A DNA stretch of 64,000 bases from Brachypodius melanocephalos (Eukaryota; Chordata; Aves; Passeriformes; Pycnonotidae): positions 66,389,859-66,453,858 of the forward strand of contig VZSR01003803.1 in the NCBI GenBank assembly GCA_013398615.1, written 5' to 3'. The translations under genes were made by a program, and so were the position numbers. The stretch's first letter is position 1, and the number at the start of each line of letters is the position of its first letter. Under the pieces are notes generated by a model. It did not search any database. It worked only from the letters and a program-made list of their open reading frames with translations, and was not told where the DNA came from. Positions 1 to 14,045 of the stretch are shown piece by piece.

Positions 1-1241
1 AGTTTTGGGATCCGTTTGTCTGACAGACACAGAAAGCTTTTGTCCTGTCATTTGAAACACCATTCACAGTTTTGCATTGGTCATCAAACAGCTTGAGGAG
101 TTATTAGTGATCTATTCCAGAAAGCCATTTCTGTGATTCTGCTTTAAAGGCACACCCCTGAATCAGGCTGCACTGCCAAAATTCACAAGGAAATATACAT
201 TAGAGTCCATATGTGTTTTTGGAGGACTCAGATTTATTTGGTGTTGGGCCATTTTAGCCAGAAGGTCTGAATTAAAGAAACTAGCATTGCCTACAGAGGG
301 TTCAGCACTCTGAGGACAAGGTATCATACTCAGGCTATACCTTGCACTCCACTGAAACCACTTCTGGGACACCACACTGCCCACAATTACATAACATACT
401 TTTAAGCACGAACTTGATGCAAATTACACTGAGTAGTTTTAGACGGAAAAAAACAAACAAGACTATGCTGGCAAACCAATGTCTCTCACTGTAGATTACA
501 CAGCAAAACTGGCAAGGCAATGAATTGGACCCATATTTGTTAACTCTCTTGGGACACTAGATAATTTCTTGTACTTCTGTATTGTCCATGGAAATTTTTC
601 ATTTTTTAGTTCCATAGCTGCTGCTAGAGACAGCTGCTTCCTCACTTGTTTGCTGTAGAATGCTGTCTGATAGCCCACTGCACACGCAGATCCTTAAGAA
701 AAAAATTTCTCTGGAGATAATGAATTCTTCTGTTTGGAAATTAAATGGATCTCTAGCAGAAGCTTCATATGGATGAGTGGATTATAGTTTAGTGTGCATC
801 AATCTCCATTTCTCAACACAGAGTAGACCATAAATCTGTAGATCCTAATTGTAACAATCAAAATAATAATACCAATTTAAATTCCATTCTCAGAATTACC
901 TGCTGTGTGTCTGGAGTGTTTTACTTTACACTAATCAGATATAGTGTCCTTAACTTTCTAACTTGACTTCTGCCATTCCATAGCTACTAGTTGAAAAAAA
1001 TCCCAGAGTGATTGTATTACAGAGTTTTAGACACATAAATCAGGTCTAGAGTCCAGCCAGAGGCTTAGGACAGAAATTTGCTATAGGGATCCACAGTTTT
1101 TTGCACCAAAGTCTGAATATGAGCACAGAACGTGACAGCTGTTGCTGGTAATACCACTGCAGCTGTGTGGAATACCTTGCAGTTTCAAATCAGTTATCTG
1201 TGCAGAGATACTACTGTAACAAACTCAACAGTCATAGGCTG

Positions 1242-1470
1242 TCACAGAATCACAGAATGGCTTGAGATAGTAGGAGCCTTAAAGATCATTTTATTCCAAC
1301 CAGTTATTTTTGGCCCACAGAAGGGGGGTTGGAATAAAGTGACAGTGTCCACTAGACCAAGTTGCTCAGAGCCCCATCCAGCCTGGCCTTGAACACTGCT
1401 AGGGATGGGATATCCACCGCTTCTCTGGGCAACTTGTTCCAGTGTCTCACCACTCTCACAGTAGGCAGCA
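1242..1470 (-). mobile_element. CR1 LINE 3' fragment
   Basis: The reverse complement of a CR1 3' end starts at 1242 with TCACAGAATCACAGAATGG. It continues through the typical phrases CCTTAAAGATCATTTTATTCCAACC, CACTAGACCAAGTTGCTCAGAGCCCCATCCAGCCTGGCCTTGAACACT and CTCTGGGCAACTTGTTCCAGTGTCTCACCACTCTCACAGTA (each described here by landmark, not in full alignment). The element is 5'-truncated near 1470 and has no coding capacity. Confidence 0.9.
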
Positions 1471-2145
1471 TTATTTGCTTTTACTGACTATCAAGGAAAG
1501 AAGTAATGAAACTAAATGGGCATGTAAACTACTGCTTTTCCAAAACCAGTTATTTCCAGCCCAAAATAGGCATAAGGAATAGATAACAGATAAAGTATTG
1601 TCCTGTTGAGACGCCCACTAAACTTTCTTTGGTGGGGCAAGGGCTGGGAAGTAGAAGTGCTGTAACTTCCATCAGTCTGGGTTCTATCCATTATCTCAGA
1701 GTTTACTTTAAAAACAATACAAAGCAGTACAACTTGGGATAAATGTGCAACTATCTCTTCATCAAAAAGCTGGCAACTAGAATCTGACAACACAAATACA
1801 AACAAAACTATAAACTGTCTATAACCCCAAGCCTATGGAGACAACCAGAATTTCTCTGAAGTGAGCAACACATACTCATCCATGAAGCAGATAGCATGGT
1901 TTATCAAAACACTAATTCTCAGCCTGTAGCAATGAAGTCCCCAGCTCACTCTCAGTTCAGTTTCATATTCCAAATTCACGAGTCATTGGGCTGCCAAGTT
2001 ATAAATGTAAAACAAGTCACTTTTACACAATTCTAAGTAGCTCCTCCTTCCACTTTACACAGACTAAAATAAACATGCTTTCTTTTACAGCACTCAGCTT
2101 CAGCTACTCCCCAACCAAGGAACAGTATTTTGCAAATGTTCATGA

Positions 2146-2162
2146 GGCAGGCAGGCAGGCAG
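2146..2162. repeat. (GGCA)4 microsatellite
   Basis: Four tandem GGCA units. Confidence 0.85.
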
Positions 2163-3451
2163 CTGCAGTGGTGATTGGTTCCTGCAAAAAGGAAAGCATT
2201 GCTGACATTTTCCCAATTGGTCAGTTTAATTTCTTTTCAAAGATGCTCTTTCTCTCTCAAAAAAGCTCTTTTCAAAATTAACTTATTCCTACCAAGTCCA
2301 GCTCTGCTGGGAAGTCGTTGTTACCTGGCCAAAACCAGTTGGGGCATCTTTTTCCAAACACTGTAAATAGAATTCTTTAACCATGAAGAAAAAAAGTCCA
2401 GATCTGTCATGCACCCAGTGTCCTGGGTAACCCCAAAGGTTATTGTATTCCATATCTATCTGCCCAAAACGAGAAGTGTCTTTAAAACGCTGGATCCGGA
2501 CATGGAACTGCAGGGTGTCAGGTCTTTTTAAATTCAGGGTTGCACAGGCAGAGCTCTCTCTTGCCCGTGACTCTTGCTCTTTGCCTTTCATTCTTGCAGA
2601 CTGAAAGCTGAGGCAGCACTGCTGGAGGGTCCCCTCTGGTTTTCTTTTGGGGTTTTTTTATGAGGTAGGCAGGTGTTCAGCCACATCCAGGAGAGCAGGG
2701 CTCCATGATACAGAACAGTGACTTGGGAAGACAAACGTCATCACTCCAAATGTCCCCGCCTTCCTTCTTCCCTCTTTATATACTGAGCATGATATCAGAT
2801 GGTGTGGAATATCCTTTGTTAAATTGGGGTCACCTTTCCCAGCTGTGTCTCCTCCCAGTCTGCCATGCATCACCAAGGTCATCCCCAGCATGGCAGTAGG
2901 AAAAGCAGAAAAAGCCTTGGCTCTGTGTAAGCTCTGCTTAGCAGTAACAAAAACATTTCTGTATTATCAACCCTGTGTTGAGTGCAGATTCAAAACACTG
3001 CCCCATACCAGCCACTGTGAAGGAAATAAATTATGCCAGCCAAAAGCAGCACATCTTCCTAACTCATGCCACATTCCTGGGCCATCATTACTAATTCTAG
3101 GCCTTATGAAAGAAAGTTTTGGATTATTGCTCCTCCCTTCACCACTTTTCCCACTTGTTATGGATGACTTTTAATCTGATGTATACTAGCTGAAAAGTGA
3201 ACAAATACAGACAACTACCTCCATACTCAGGGACTGCCAAAAGCAGGAGACAGTAACTGGTGTATTAGCCATTCACTGCACTGGGCCTTCATACGCACAC
3301 AAATGACTTCTTAATTACTTTGTGCAAGACTATGACCAAAGACATAAAGTATTCTCCCTGCAGGTCCTTAGAAACTCAGATGCCTTGTTTCTCTTATTTT
3401 ATAAAAGGGAACATGTCACACATTTTATGTAAGTTTGAGAAGCTTAAGTAG

Positions 3452-3472
3452 TAATAATAATAATAATAAAAA
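3452..3472. repeat. (TAA)n microsatellite
   Basis: Six uninterrupted TAA units followed by a short A run. Confidence 0.9.
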
Positions 3473-3503
3473 ATTCCTGTCTAGAATTTATCCCCTTCTT
3501 ATT

Positions 3504-3580
3504 AAAAGAAAACAAAAACAAAAAACCCCACAACAAAACAAACCATGGAAAAGAAACAACTTCAAAAACAAAACCCAAAT
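3504..3580. repeat. A/C-rich CAAA-type simple repeat
   Basis: About 75 bp composed almost only of A and C, with recurring CAAAA units. Confidence 0.7.
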
Positions 3581-5459
3581 AAATTCTCTTATTTAGAAAG
3601 AAGTCTCCACGGAAAGACTTTGCAACATTAAAAGGATATAGAAGTAGGAAGGGTAATTATCTATGTCAGATTTTTAATGGAAGATTCATACCCAGCATTT
3701 GTGTGGTTTCTTGTACCATTTTTAGCTCTCAGTATTTACACATCCAACCCTCAGCTCACTGCAGCCAGTGATCATAAGCCATCTGACAACATTTCTTATA
3801 CGGACGTTCTTCCCCACAGGTCTGTAGGTGCCCACACTCAGTAGCTTGCTGTGTGCTGCCCCACACAATGGTGGGGATGGTAACAGACCAAGGGCTTGCC
3901 CCTCCCAAGTGTTAAATGCCATTACTGACTTCCAGTTGCTTGCTTAGTTAGCACATTATTTTTCAAGGAAATATTGCACTTTCTCCAGTCTTGATGTGTT
4001 TTTAATTTTCCATGATTTCGACTGGCCTATGTGTTCACATATTTGTCTGGTTATTTCAAATGATGAATTATTTTCTGTTACTGCTGCGTGTGCGCTTTGT
4101 GAGCTTTTTCATCTTAAATGCTACCTGCGCTGATCATGAGCAGCCCACACTAACAGTTAAAACCACTACCCATTTCTACTGATAAAAAACTCCTAGTTCT
4201 CTCTTTGAATGCCACTTCCCACGAGCCTATCTGCTGTGTTAAGTGTTCTGCCCACACAGGTTTCTCCATGCAAAATGCCAGCTTCTTCATCTTCCTAGAA
4301 AAGCTAAATACCTTCATCATAAACCTACATGAGAGTGTTTTTTTGAGATGATAGAATCAGACCACTTTATTGTGCCCATACTTGTATGAACATGGGCATA
4401 ACACAGGGAAAATCAAAATCTTTGCCTCAAGGAATTCCACCAAAACAAGGATTTAAATCAGGATTTGTACACAGGATATTCAAGGAGTTTAATTTCTGCA
4501 GAGCTCTGCAGAGCCTCTGGATTTCCACAGGACTGGAATCTCAAGTACTACTCTTTATCAAGTGCAAAGCTTTGCAGAACAAATTTCCATCAGTGGGAGT
4601 CTACAAGATACAAACAATTGTGACTTACCCCCACATCTGTAAAGATAAAATATTCTTGGTTGCTAAAAACAGTGCGGTCTTGCTTGCTGGAAGGTTACTA
4701 TGGAACACTAAGTAACTTACTGAAATTGTGGAAACATACTGAAAGAGAATGATGATTTTATAGCAGAATGAACAGCCTCCTTCTAGATGTAAGCTGGCTT
4801 GGGGAAAACAGACTTCTTTTAAAACTTAATTCTTAAATTTAAAACTTTGTGCTTCAAAAGATGTGACAAAGGGATTCTCCATGACACCACATAACTTCCC
4901 CTTTCCAATTTTTAACAGAAGTCTGATCTCCAAGGACAGCTAGACCCTATTTTACCATGTAAACAGTCTCATCTATACAGAAAAATCAAGTGCTGTAGCT
5001 GACTGGAAAACACTAATTTGGAATAAAAATTACTTTTGGTGGGAGTAAAGTAATTGCCTGTAATGTTAAGCTTTCAGTCACTAGTCATGGCGATCATGAA
5101 AGAGAAGTATCAAAAATCCTGAGGATATTAAAACCCCAAATATCTACATTGACAAAGTTTCCATCTGCTAGTTGAGGGGAGAATGAGTTTAAAAAAATGG
5201 ACTATTTCACCACACAGATCTACAAGCAATGCAATATTCTCAAGAAAGAAGAAAACGTTTCCTTACAGGCTTTGAAGTAAGAGCAGATGTGATTCCTTGG
5301 CAAGCTTGTGGCAGTCTGAAACCATGGTTCCGTGGACATTTTTCTTTCCTCAGCTACAAAACCAGCTTATGCAATTGCTGTTCTCCTTCTCCCTTAGCTG
5401 AGTGCTCAGATCCCTCATGAATGATGCTACAATTGTCTAAGGGGCAACACAAAGAATCC

Positions 5460-5497
5460 TACAAAAAACAAACAACACCCCCAAACAAATAAAACCT
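5460..5497. repeat. A/C-rich simple sequence
   Basis: Repeated ACAAA/CAAAC units, similar in composition to the tract at 3.5 kb. Confidence 0.6.
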
Positions 5498-8400
5498 CGC
5501 AACATTGTATTTAGTTCTACTGCAGGTCAGTGCCCTGGAAACACCAGAGCAGGAGCGAATGTCTAGGAAGGAGAATTCCTTAGCCTGGTTTGGCACCAAG
5601 ATGTGTTTACTGAAGCACAGCCCAACTGCAACCTATTGCTAAGAGCAGGAAATAATCTCAGGTAAGAGAGTGCACTCCCTCAGACACAGTTGCAACAGGC
5701 TGTCTAAACAGACAGCAAACAGATTTTGCACATCTGATGTACTCCGATACCTTCTCTTTCATAGTAATGCAATTTTTCTACAGAGTTTGAAGAGGACAGC
5801 TCTGTAGAAACAGGATAAAACTACTTACCAAGACAGCAAGTGGAGAAAAATTACCTTCGAAATAAAAATTAATAGAAACCAAGGAAGTAAGATTACAACT
5901 AAGGTGTTCCACTTTCAGGTTTGGTTCTTAATGGCATGTCTCATTCTCAAGTTAATTAACCACATGCCTCCCTGTAAATAATCTGTAAAATGAATCTAAT
6001 ACTTTAGAGAATTAATTATCTCACATTATTTTGTTATTTGGGTTAAGAAACTGGCAGAAAGTTACACAGCTAACTGGAGAATAAAGAAGCTGATTTTCTG
6101 TTGTAGAAATAGGATTAAAATCCAAGGATTGTTGTGTGGTCTCCAAAACAAACTGCCAAGGATCCTACACAGAAACAATATAAGCCTTCATATCCATGTT
6201 TACATTAGCACTGGGCTACACTGGTTACTGCCCAGCTAAACATCAATTCACCTTTCCTTTATTTTCTTCTATTACCTTCCACAATGAAACTCCTAAAAAG
6301 AAGTATTTTTAGCCCAACCAGAAAATACACTGAAAAAATTAAACCCCATGAACATGAAACAATCAGCTAGTGGAACTTCATGTGAAAACTTGCTCTAGAA
6401 ATTTGATTGCTCTAAACATAATTCATAATCAGGGATTTGTTGATGAAGGCTGGAAAACACAGAGGTGAGCCCTGTGCAATCAGGGGTCTGTAGCACACCA
6501 GAGGCACCAAGGTGTCTGAATGCTGGTGCCATCTGACAGCATTAAACTGATAGGAAGTTGCTGACCGACCACTGCTAAGAAATTAGAACAGGATCAGGCA
6601 CTGGCAGCTGCCTCTAGTAAGGATCAAGTCTACTTCAATAAGATTAAATACAGACCAGCTGACTCTGCACTCCCATCCCCCAAAACAACTCCAATCTGTC
6701 ACTGATGGCAACAATGCTGACACCAGACAAAGACAACACTGCTAGAGTAAACAGAAGGATTACTTAAATCTATATATAACTATGTCTTCACATATATTTA
6801 TGGCATAGTCTGAGGAGACTGAACAAGAAAATGTTAAAATTTAAAAATGCTACTTTAATAGCAAACCAGAACACTGAAGAAACATGAGTTTCACAATAAT
6901 TTTTTATGTGTGCCCTGAATAGAAATCAAACACATGCACTTGGAAGAACATGTTTCACAATGCACTGAGCTGCTAGACAGCTAAATAATACTGAGTTTGG
7001 TGCTTTCAGGAAAAAAAGTAAGGAAGTAGCCTGCATCAGTCTTCTAGATCAAACTCACACATTTGAACTTCACACTGAAATTTCTTTCTTGACTCCAGAC
7101 ACACCACAGTGCTCAATTAAAGTTTGATTTATTGTTTGATATGAGAAAGCTACTTTATGAAAAACACTTGGAAAGCATTTTTTTGGACTGCAACCTGCAG
7201 CCATGTTGCTGATTTTCTGGAAGGAAGTATACTCAGGCTATGAACTGACCTTTCAGTTAAGTGGCAGGTCCAAAATTCAGTATTAGCACAGACATGCAGA
7301 ATTAAATAACAAGGTCTAATCCAGAGAAAATTAATTTCAGCAAGTAAATACGTGTTTCCTCCATGCTGCTAGTAAACTACATATGCAGCCTGACCAAGCA
7401 TTTGCAAAGAGACATCTGGAAAAAGGGTCAAATTGGAGGAATCAGTGAAACATATCACAATTCTTGGAAGGAAGGGCTGAGAGGTAACTTTGGAAACATA
7501 AGGTTACCTCTGACCTTCTGAATTTCTCATTGCTTATTTCAGCACTCTAGTAAATTAAATTGAATATACTTAAACACATGAGAGTAACTGCTATTAAAAA
7601 CACAACAAAAAACATTGGGGAAATATGCCAGAAGAAACCTGCAGATGTGCATCTATTGCACCTTCCACAAAATGGGAATGTTTGACTTCAGAAGTAGTTC
7701 CAGGGTTTGGTGCTGGAGCACAAGTCTGAGCACTCTCTTTTAAGAGAGACAGCTGCCATCCCACTTGTCAGAAAGTTAAGTTGTACTTCTTAGCACTCAG
7801 GAGCTGCCTGTCTCCTCTCTGTCACTTTAACGGGATAATTCATTCATGAAGTATTTCAGTGACTTGATAAAGACTTTACACGAGGATAGCCACCAGACTA
7901 AAAGCCCATCCAGTCTGACAGTCTGCTCATGACAGAGGTCAGTACCTAATGCCAAGAGAAGGATGCAAAAGCAGGGAATACAAATCCTTACACGTCACCA
8001 GCATCACCTAGTGAGAAATTCAGAGATCAGAGAAATGCAGATACTTCTTTCTGCTCTCCTCCAAAGCCAGCCAGCTGCTCTGCAATTTACCACCTCAACA
8101 CCTCCTCCATCAGCATGTTGCACATGATGTAATCTTCACAGTCTGGACACTTCTACATTTACCAGTAGCCAAAAATCCCAAGGCAATGACAACTGATGAA
8201 TTTTATAGTTATTCTGCCAATGCTCTGTTCAGCAGCCATGTCAGAAATTGCAGACCTTCTAGAAACCAAGGTATTCTGCAAGGCTTGTACAAAGTGAGAA
8301 CAGCAACATTAGTTTCAGCATCTGAACAACCACAGAAAAGTTGAGGTCCAGCACGCTCTTCGGAGACCTACATTCCTTGGCAAAGTCTCTACAATTTCTG

Positions 8401-9150
8401 TGAATACAGAGCTGACTTTTAGAGCAACAATCACCTCAGCAACTACAAATGAAATTAAACCCAGGAGATTCTTATCCAGCTAAATGTGAACAATAACACT
8501 TAATGGCGTAACACCCATGTTATTTATTTCAGTAAAAATATCCATCTAATATTTAGCCTTTATTTCTTTTCTTTACCTCCATGATTTCAGTGTACCAGGG
8601 CAGTGATCTGACAAATTCAGATGTGTCCTTGAAAACATTGTGGGAAATTCTGATGGTCACATAGACAGCTTTGGGTACTTTGGAGGCCAGCAACAATTGT
8701 AATAATTGCATCACTGATGAACAGCTGGATTGCTCTGTATTGAGTATTTCATAGGGTTACAGCACAAGTGTTTCTCCCTATGTTGCCATATCAACCTTCT
8801 CTATTTCTCTGAGCGACAGGGAAATGCTATCACCCTTGTACTAAAGGTCTGAATGAACAGAAAATGGACACAAATTCCTAGAGCAGGAGGTGTTCTAGAT
8901 TCTTTGGAATGAGCTTCACACCAGATGACATCATACACTGGTACAAGTGCTCAACTCTGTCACTGGAAAAGACAAGAAGGACAATGTTCTCTTGTATCCT
9001 TAGGGTTTAAGATGCATCATCCTTTGGGTATAAATGACTAGCTTTTTCTTCCTGGAAGGCATATATGGAAGACAAAGAGTATTATTTGGAATATTTGTTT
9101 CTAAAGTCCACCTATGTTGAAAGCTTTTGAGGATCTAGTACCAAGTGGCA

Positions 9151-9226
9151 CACCCAAGGCTGTGACTGAAGTCTGGACAGGCCACCCAAGCCTGTGACTG
9201 AAGTCTGGACAGGCCACCCAAGCCTG
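9151..9226. repeat. 32-bp minisatellite, about 2.4 copies
   Basis: The units at 9151-9182 and 9183-9214 are nearly identical (CACCCAAG followed by a TGTGACTGAAGTCTGGACAG core), and a partial third unit runs to 9226. The array is followed at once by GGGTGGCC, the inverse of the GGCCACCC that occurs at each unit junction. Confidence 0.9.
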
Positions 9227-12200
9227 AGATGGGTGGCCCAACAACCTCTGCCTGCCTCTCTCACTTGATTTTTAGCATTCAAGGAAATGAGTTTTGAAAA
9301 GACCCAAGCAGATGGAAGTCTCTGAACTGTCAGTTTCTGCCACACCAGCACCCACACTTCCCTAATGACAAAGGATGTGAATTCCATCTGGATCCTTCTG
9401 ATAAAACTGAAGCACAGCGAGAGATGCTGAAAAGCAAATGTTGCTTCTGGAAGTCTTGGCATTAACAACTCTCAATTAATATTAGCTGGGGCAAATTACG
9501 TGTCTCCAAGCAATTCTGTCTGTATAGGGGATTTGCTTTATAACAGAGAGACCTAAAACGTGTAACACTCAAGGTATTTTGCTGCCATGCTCTGTTGCAG
9601 CTTCTGAGCAGAGTTTGTATGTCATGAGTGTAGAAAGAAGACATCATCATTACATCCATTTCTGCCTTGGTCTCTGGCATTTGCTTTTCACTATTACTCT
9701 GGTGCTGAACGCCCTGGAACTTTAAACATTCTTTCTACAACAAAAGCCTCCCCGCAGTAGATAACAAAATAGGTGTGTCAGAAAACACAATTCATAGCCC
9801 ACAATGTCACTGTTCACTTTCAAGGTTGAAAGTATCACACTAAAGGCAGATGAATTTAGATTTATCAGCAGAGAACTGAGACACAGCTCTCCCTAAAGTA
9901 AGATCACCTAGAGATCCAGAAATGCTGCATGTGGCAGCCAAATGGAACCAGTAACTGAGGAATTTTAGGCTAAAGTGCATAAACTGTAAAGACAGACTGC
10001 CCAAGCTGAGTGATTAGCATAGAGATGCTTTTACGTACTTTTCCCTAGAGCTGTGTGTGTGTCAACATGGTCTCACCTGCTCTTTTCCACAGCAGCTGCA
10101 GCTGCTTTCACAGCCTTCCCTGCAAAGACAAAGAATGAAGAGACTAGAGGAGCCACTCAGAGCAGCTGCAGATGCTAATGGAATAACCAAGCAGGCAAAC
10201 CTGCCTTCAAAAACTTACCAGCACCAGTTCTGAGCGTAAGTAATGTCTACATCTTACCACACCAAACTGTTCCTATATGAAGCAATCATCCACAACAGCA
10301 TTCTGAAAGGAATTTTTGCTCTTAAAACAAGACTGGGGAAGGATTCCTTGCTCCACATGTGGCCTCAGCCCTGGGGTCCACCTGTTGGTTCTTTGACAAA
10401 ACTTTGCAGGGTCCAAGTATGTCAGAGCAATACCTTCAATCCTTGGAAACCTCATGGACACAAAACAGACACTGACACTCTGTGAGATCTAAAACTGAAT
10501 TGCCACATATATTTTCTTTGAATAGAGATGGTTCTGGTAGCTGATTGATCACAGCAAGCTACTGACCAGTTTCCATGGGATCCTTTTGCAACCTGCAACT
10601 ACCAAGAAACAGCTATCAAATGGATCTCAGATGGTGAGGGACAGAGCAGCTGAGAGGAGCAGTGACCTGTCTCTCCTGTTTTTATGCCTTTATTCTCAAG
10701 ACAAGCCCAGTCAGAAGGAACTTGACCATAGCACTGATTTACCAGAGCAGCAACAATACAAGATTATCAGATTTCTCTTACTGAGTCATGAATAACTCAG
10801 GGATAATAGCTTCCTGGGAGAAAGAGTAGCTCAAATTCTGTATTTGTTCAGCAAAGATGTTGTCAACAAGATGCATTTTGGTCACATCTAAATTAACGGT
10901 TATGCAAAAGGTCTGTAAAGAACATTTAGATCATATTGTTCATTATTCTAGCACTTGAGGATTTTGCCTTCTTCCTGCTGAGCTCCTCAAAAGCCCTTAT
11001 AAAGATGAATAAACTGAACCTCTCAGCAAGCCCCCTAGTGTATGTACTGTCTCACTACAATAAGAGGAACACATGAGGCAGACAAATAAAGGATGACAAC
11101 TTCAAACACAGGTTTCTGAAGTTTAATACATATGTTCATATCTAGACAGCATTCTTCATTTCCATCAAATGTAGGAGGAAGTAGTGGTGTTCAACATCTT
11201 GGCATTCCTCTTAAAGCAACATCTACACTACAGTCACAATGAACCACATGAGCTGCTCTTCCCACATTCCCAGCTATAAGCTTGCTGTAACTCAAATACC
11301 AGAACTCCACAGCACACTTAAAAAAAACTAAGACCAGTACAGCCACTGGCAGATAGGAAACTGGCATTCCAGGTCCCAGCTCCACCCAACTGTCCAGGCT
11401 GCACCCATGGGAGCCTGGTCTACAGAATCCCTAGAGGCCACCTAAGAGCTGAAGCCTGTGGCATCCCTTAGCAGAAAACAAGAAGCCTGGCCTTGTTCTT
11501 GTGTACTTTCAGGGGTTGCCAACACTGTCAAACAGGCTCAGCCTGAGGCACACACAAATAAGGAAGACTTTATATATAATTTCCAGGTACATATATTAAC
11601 TCCTCCACAACTCTCCAGAGCACACAGCTCAGTTTCCTCAAGCTTTCCAATGTCTCTCTTCCATTACTTACTGCAGCAGTAAGCCATAGGTTCACAGAGC
11701 CACGATATACATTCTCCTAAGCTCAAATTCTGTCTCTAGCATAGGATCTAAGGACATTTTCTTGACAATATTTTACAAATTGATATGCTTAGTATAAAGA
11801 TAACCTTGTCTGTCATGAAACAGGTGTAAAACTGCCCAACTCTTGCTCTCCAGACTCTCTGATTTTGCAAGTAGAGATTAGTTTCCAATATTAAAGCAGT
11901 GAAAATTGTGGCACTTTTCCTTGGTGTAAGAAGGCATTTTCTCAATTGTTGGGTTCCAGTACCAAACAACACAGCCTCTAGATGCTGGACATAGTGTGTG
12001 CACTTGAGAAGATTCTGCTGCTACACAACAAAAGGTTCAATCATCAGGATAAGAGATGTGGTACAAAAGGAGTAACTTTCACATTTCTTCTTCAGTTCAC
12101 AAAACAACATGTTTCAAAAGCATCTCTCAAGCACCTACACGTATTGCAGAGAGTGCTCTTATTTCACAGGAATTTCTCAGAAGCTTCACCAACTCAGCTT

Positions 12201-13981
12201 CTACAGACTGGCTGAAGTTCATGCCAAACAAGGCTTTTTGGTTTGTCAAAAAGTTTGTCAACCAAGGCTGTTAAAGGCAGGGAAGTTCAGCAGATATTTG
12301 TAAGTTCACCATCCACACTGCTTGGACAGTCTAGGGTAGAGAAGAAGAAAGAAAAAGAAACAGTGGGGACCAGAAGTCTGTAGTTCCAAGAATTTGAGCT
12401 GCTGTCTTATGAAGAAAATAGCAGATAAAAAGCAGGGAAAAGCATTTACCAAAAATGAAGGAAAGAAGGAAAATACGGTGGCAAAAACCTCAAACCAAAG
12501 TCTATTTTCCAAGAGGCATGCAGCTCTTAAACAAAACCAAAAGCTTCATGGATCTGGTACGATTCAAACAAGTTACAAAACATGGAAAATTCCATTACTT
12601 CCTCTTCACAGAAGAGGCAGTGGCAACTATCATCTTTCAGAGAAAAAGAAACCTGAGGGGAAAAGCCTACAGATTGCAGTTTTGAAGCAAACATGTTTAT
12701 TCACCATTTCCGTTCATTTCTAAAAACATATTTTCCATCTAGCATAAAAAAAATTTAAGTTGAGACATTATTTTTGGGAAAAGCTGGAGGGTATGTGTGG
12801 GCAATATAAACAGAGGCTTTGATGGAAAAAACTAGTCAGAGCATTAACAAATGACAGACTATTATCCTTTGGTAATGAACTGACATGATGGTACTTTCCC
12901 TTGCTTTTCTTTGTTTTTAAATAAAGGATTCTGTCTGTGTCCTGTTAACTACACAGAAGGGTTCTCAATGTACTTGCAATGCTGTACTCTATTATAGCAG
13001 TGGTTTTCTCTTATATGCAACAGGAAACAAAGAAAAATTGTATAAGGACAAACTACATGTTTCAAAGGCTAAATTTGAAAGTGTAATAAATATGTGCAAT
13101 TAGACAATTTACAGAACTGTTAGGGTTGTGAATCTTCCTTTCTTGGTTTCTGCCCTTTTAATTCTTGCAAATGTAAAAAGGCAACTTACTGCATTCTTTC
13201 CTTTACATCTAGGATGCCTGGAGAATCTGCTACCATACCTAGGTCTGACAGGTATGGTAACCCAGGAAAACAACTTCATGCTTTTCAACTGCCAGAGGGA
13301 AATCCTAAATGCAACCATAAACATTCCCAAGATGCACGGTATACTTGGATCACCAGCTACATGAAGAACCAGAACAACAGACTAGCCTGACAAGAAAACC
13401 CTCTAAAAAAGAGAATCACTAGATAATTATGATTGCATATGAAGAAACAAATTAAGAGGAATTAAAACTATCTGTAAGGGTTTTAACCAAATGCACCATT
13501 TATCTAAAATATGAGATAAGTTTGTAGTGTATTAGTATGCCTGAGTCCATACAGCCTCAGCAAAACTTTGCTCTTAATTACTTCTGGGCATTCAAGGAAC
13601 ATGTAATTGACTACAACACATGATACAAATATAAAAACTACTAAGAAATTGATGTGACTTCAAAGACAAGAAAAAGATTGTTTAAAAAGGTTGGTTGTGA
13701 ACTTTGCAGAAGTGTTAAATCATGCAGCAAGTTTGCAAGTTTAAAAGCTCTTACTTTGCAAGTCAGCCAATCACTGCAAATGCCCACCGAGAAAACAAAA
13801 CTAAAATCCTACAGAATTTAGGAATCTGCTTGTTCTTCAAGTTTGTAGCAGCTTCCAAAGAATGAAGTAAATCTTACATTTTCTTCTTTGGCTAGTCTGA
13901 CACATCTTTCTTACCTGTGGAGCTTTTCTCTTTGCAATTAGCATTAAGGCTTATATGTCACCATCTAGGCTCAAACGCCTT

Positions 13982-14045
13982 TCACAGAGCCATGGAATGA
14001 AAGAATCATTAAGGCTGGAAAAGATCTCCAAGATCGAATCATCTC
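13982..14045 (-). mobile_element. Diverged CR1 3' tail fragment
   Basis: TCACAGAGCCATGGAATGA followed by AATCATTAAGGCTGGAAAAG and ATCTCCAAGATCGAATC resembles the reverse complement of a CR1 3' end, with several substitutions. Similarity fades after about 14045, so the copy is either very short or old. Confidence 0.6.

Noticed and set aside
2289..2591. Minus-strand ORF of 100 codons considered as the missing GEMIN8 C-terminal exon
   Set aside because: It has no similarity to the Gemin8 C-terminal motifs and no matching acceptor phase was evident.
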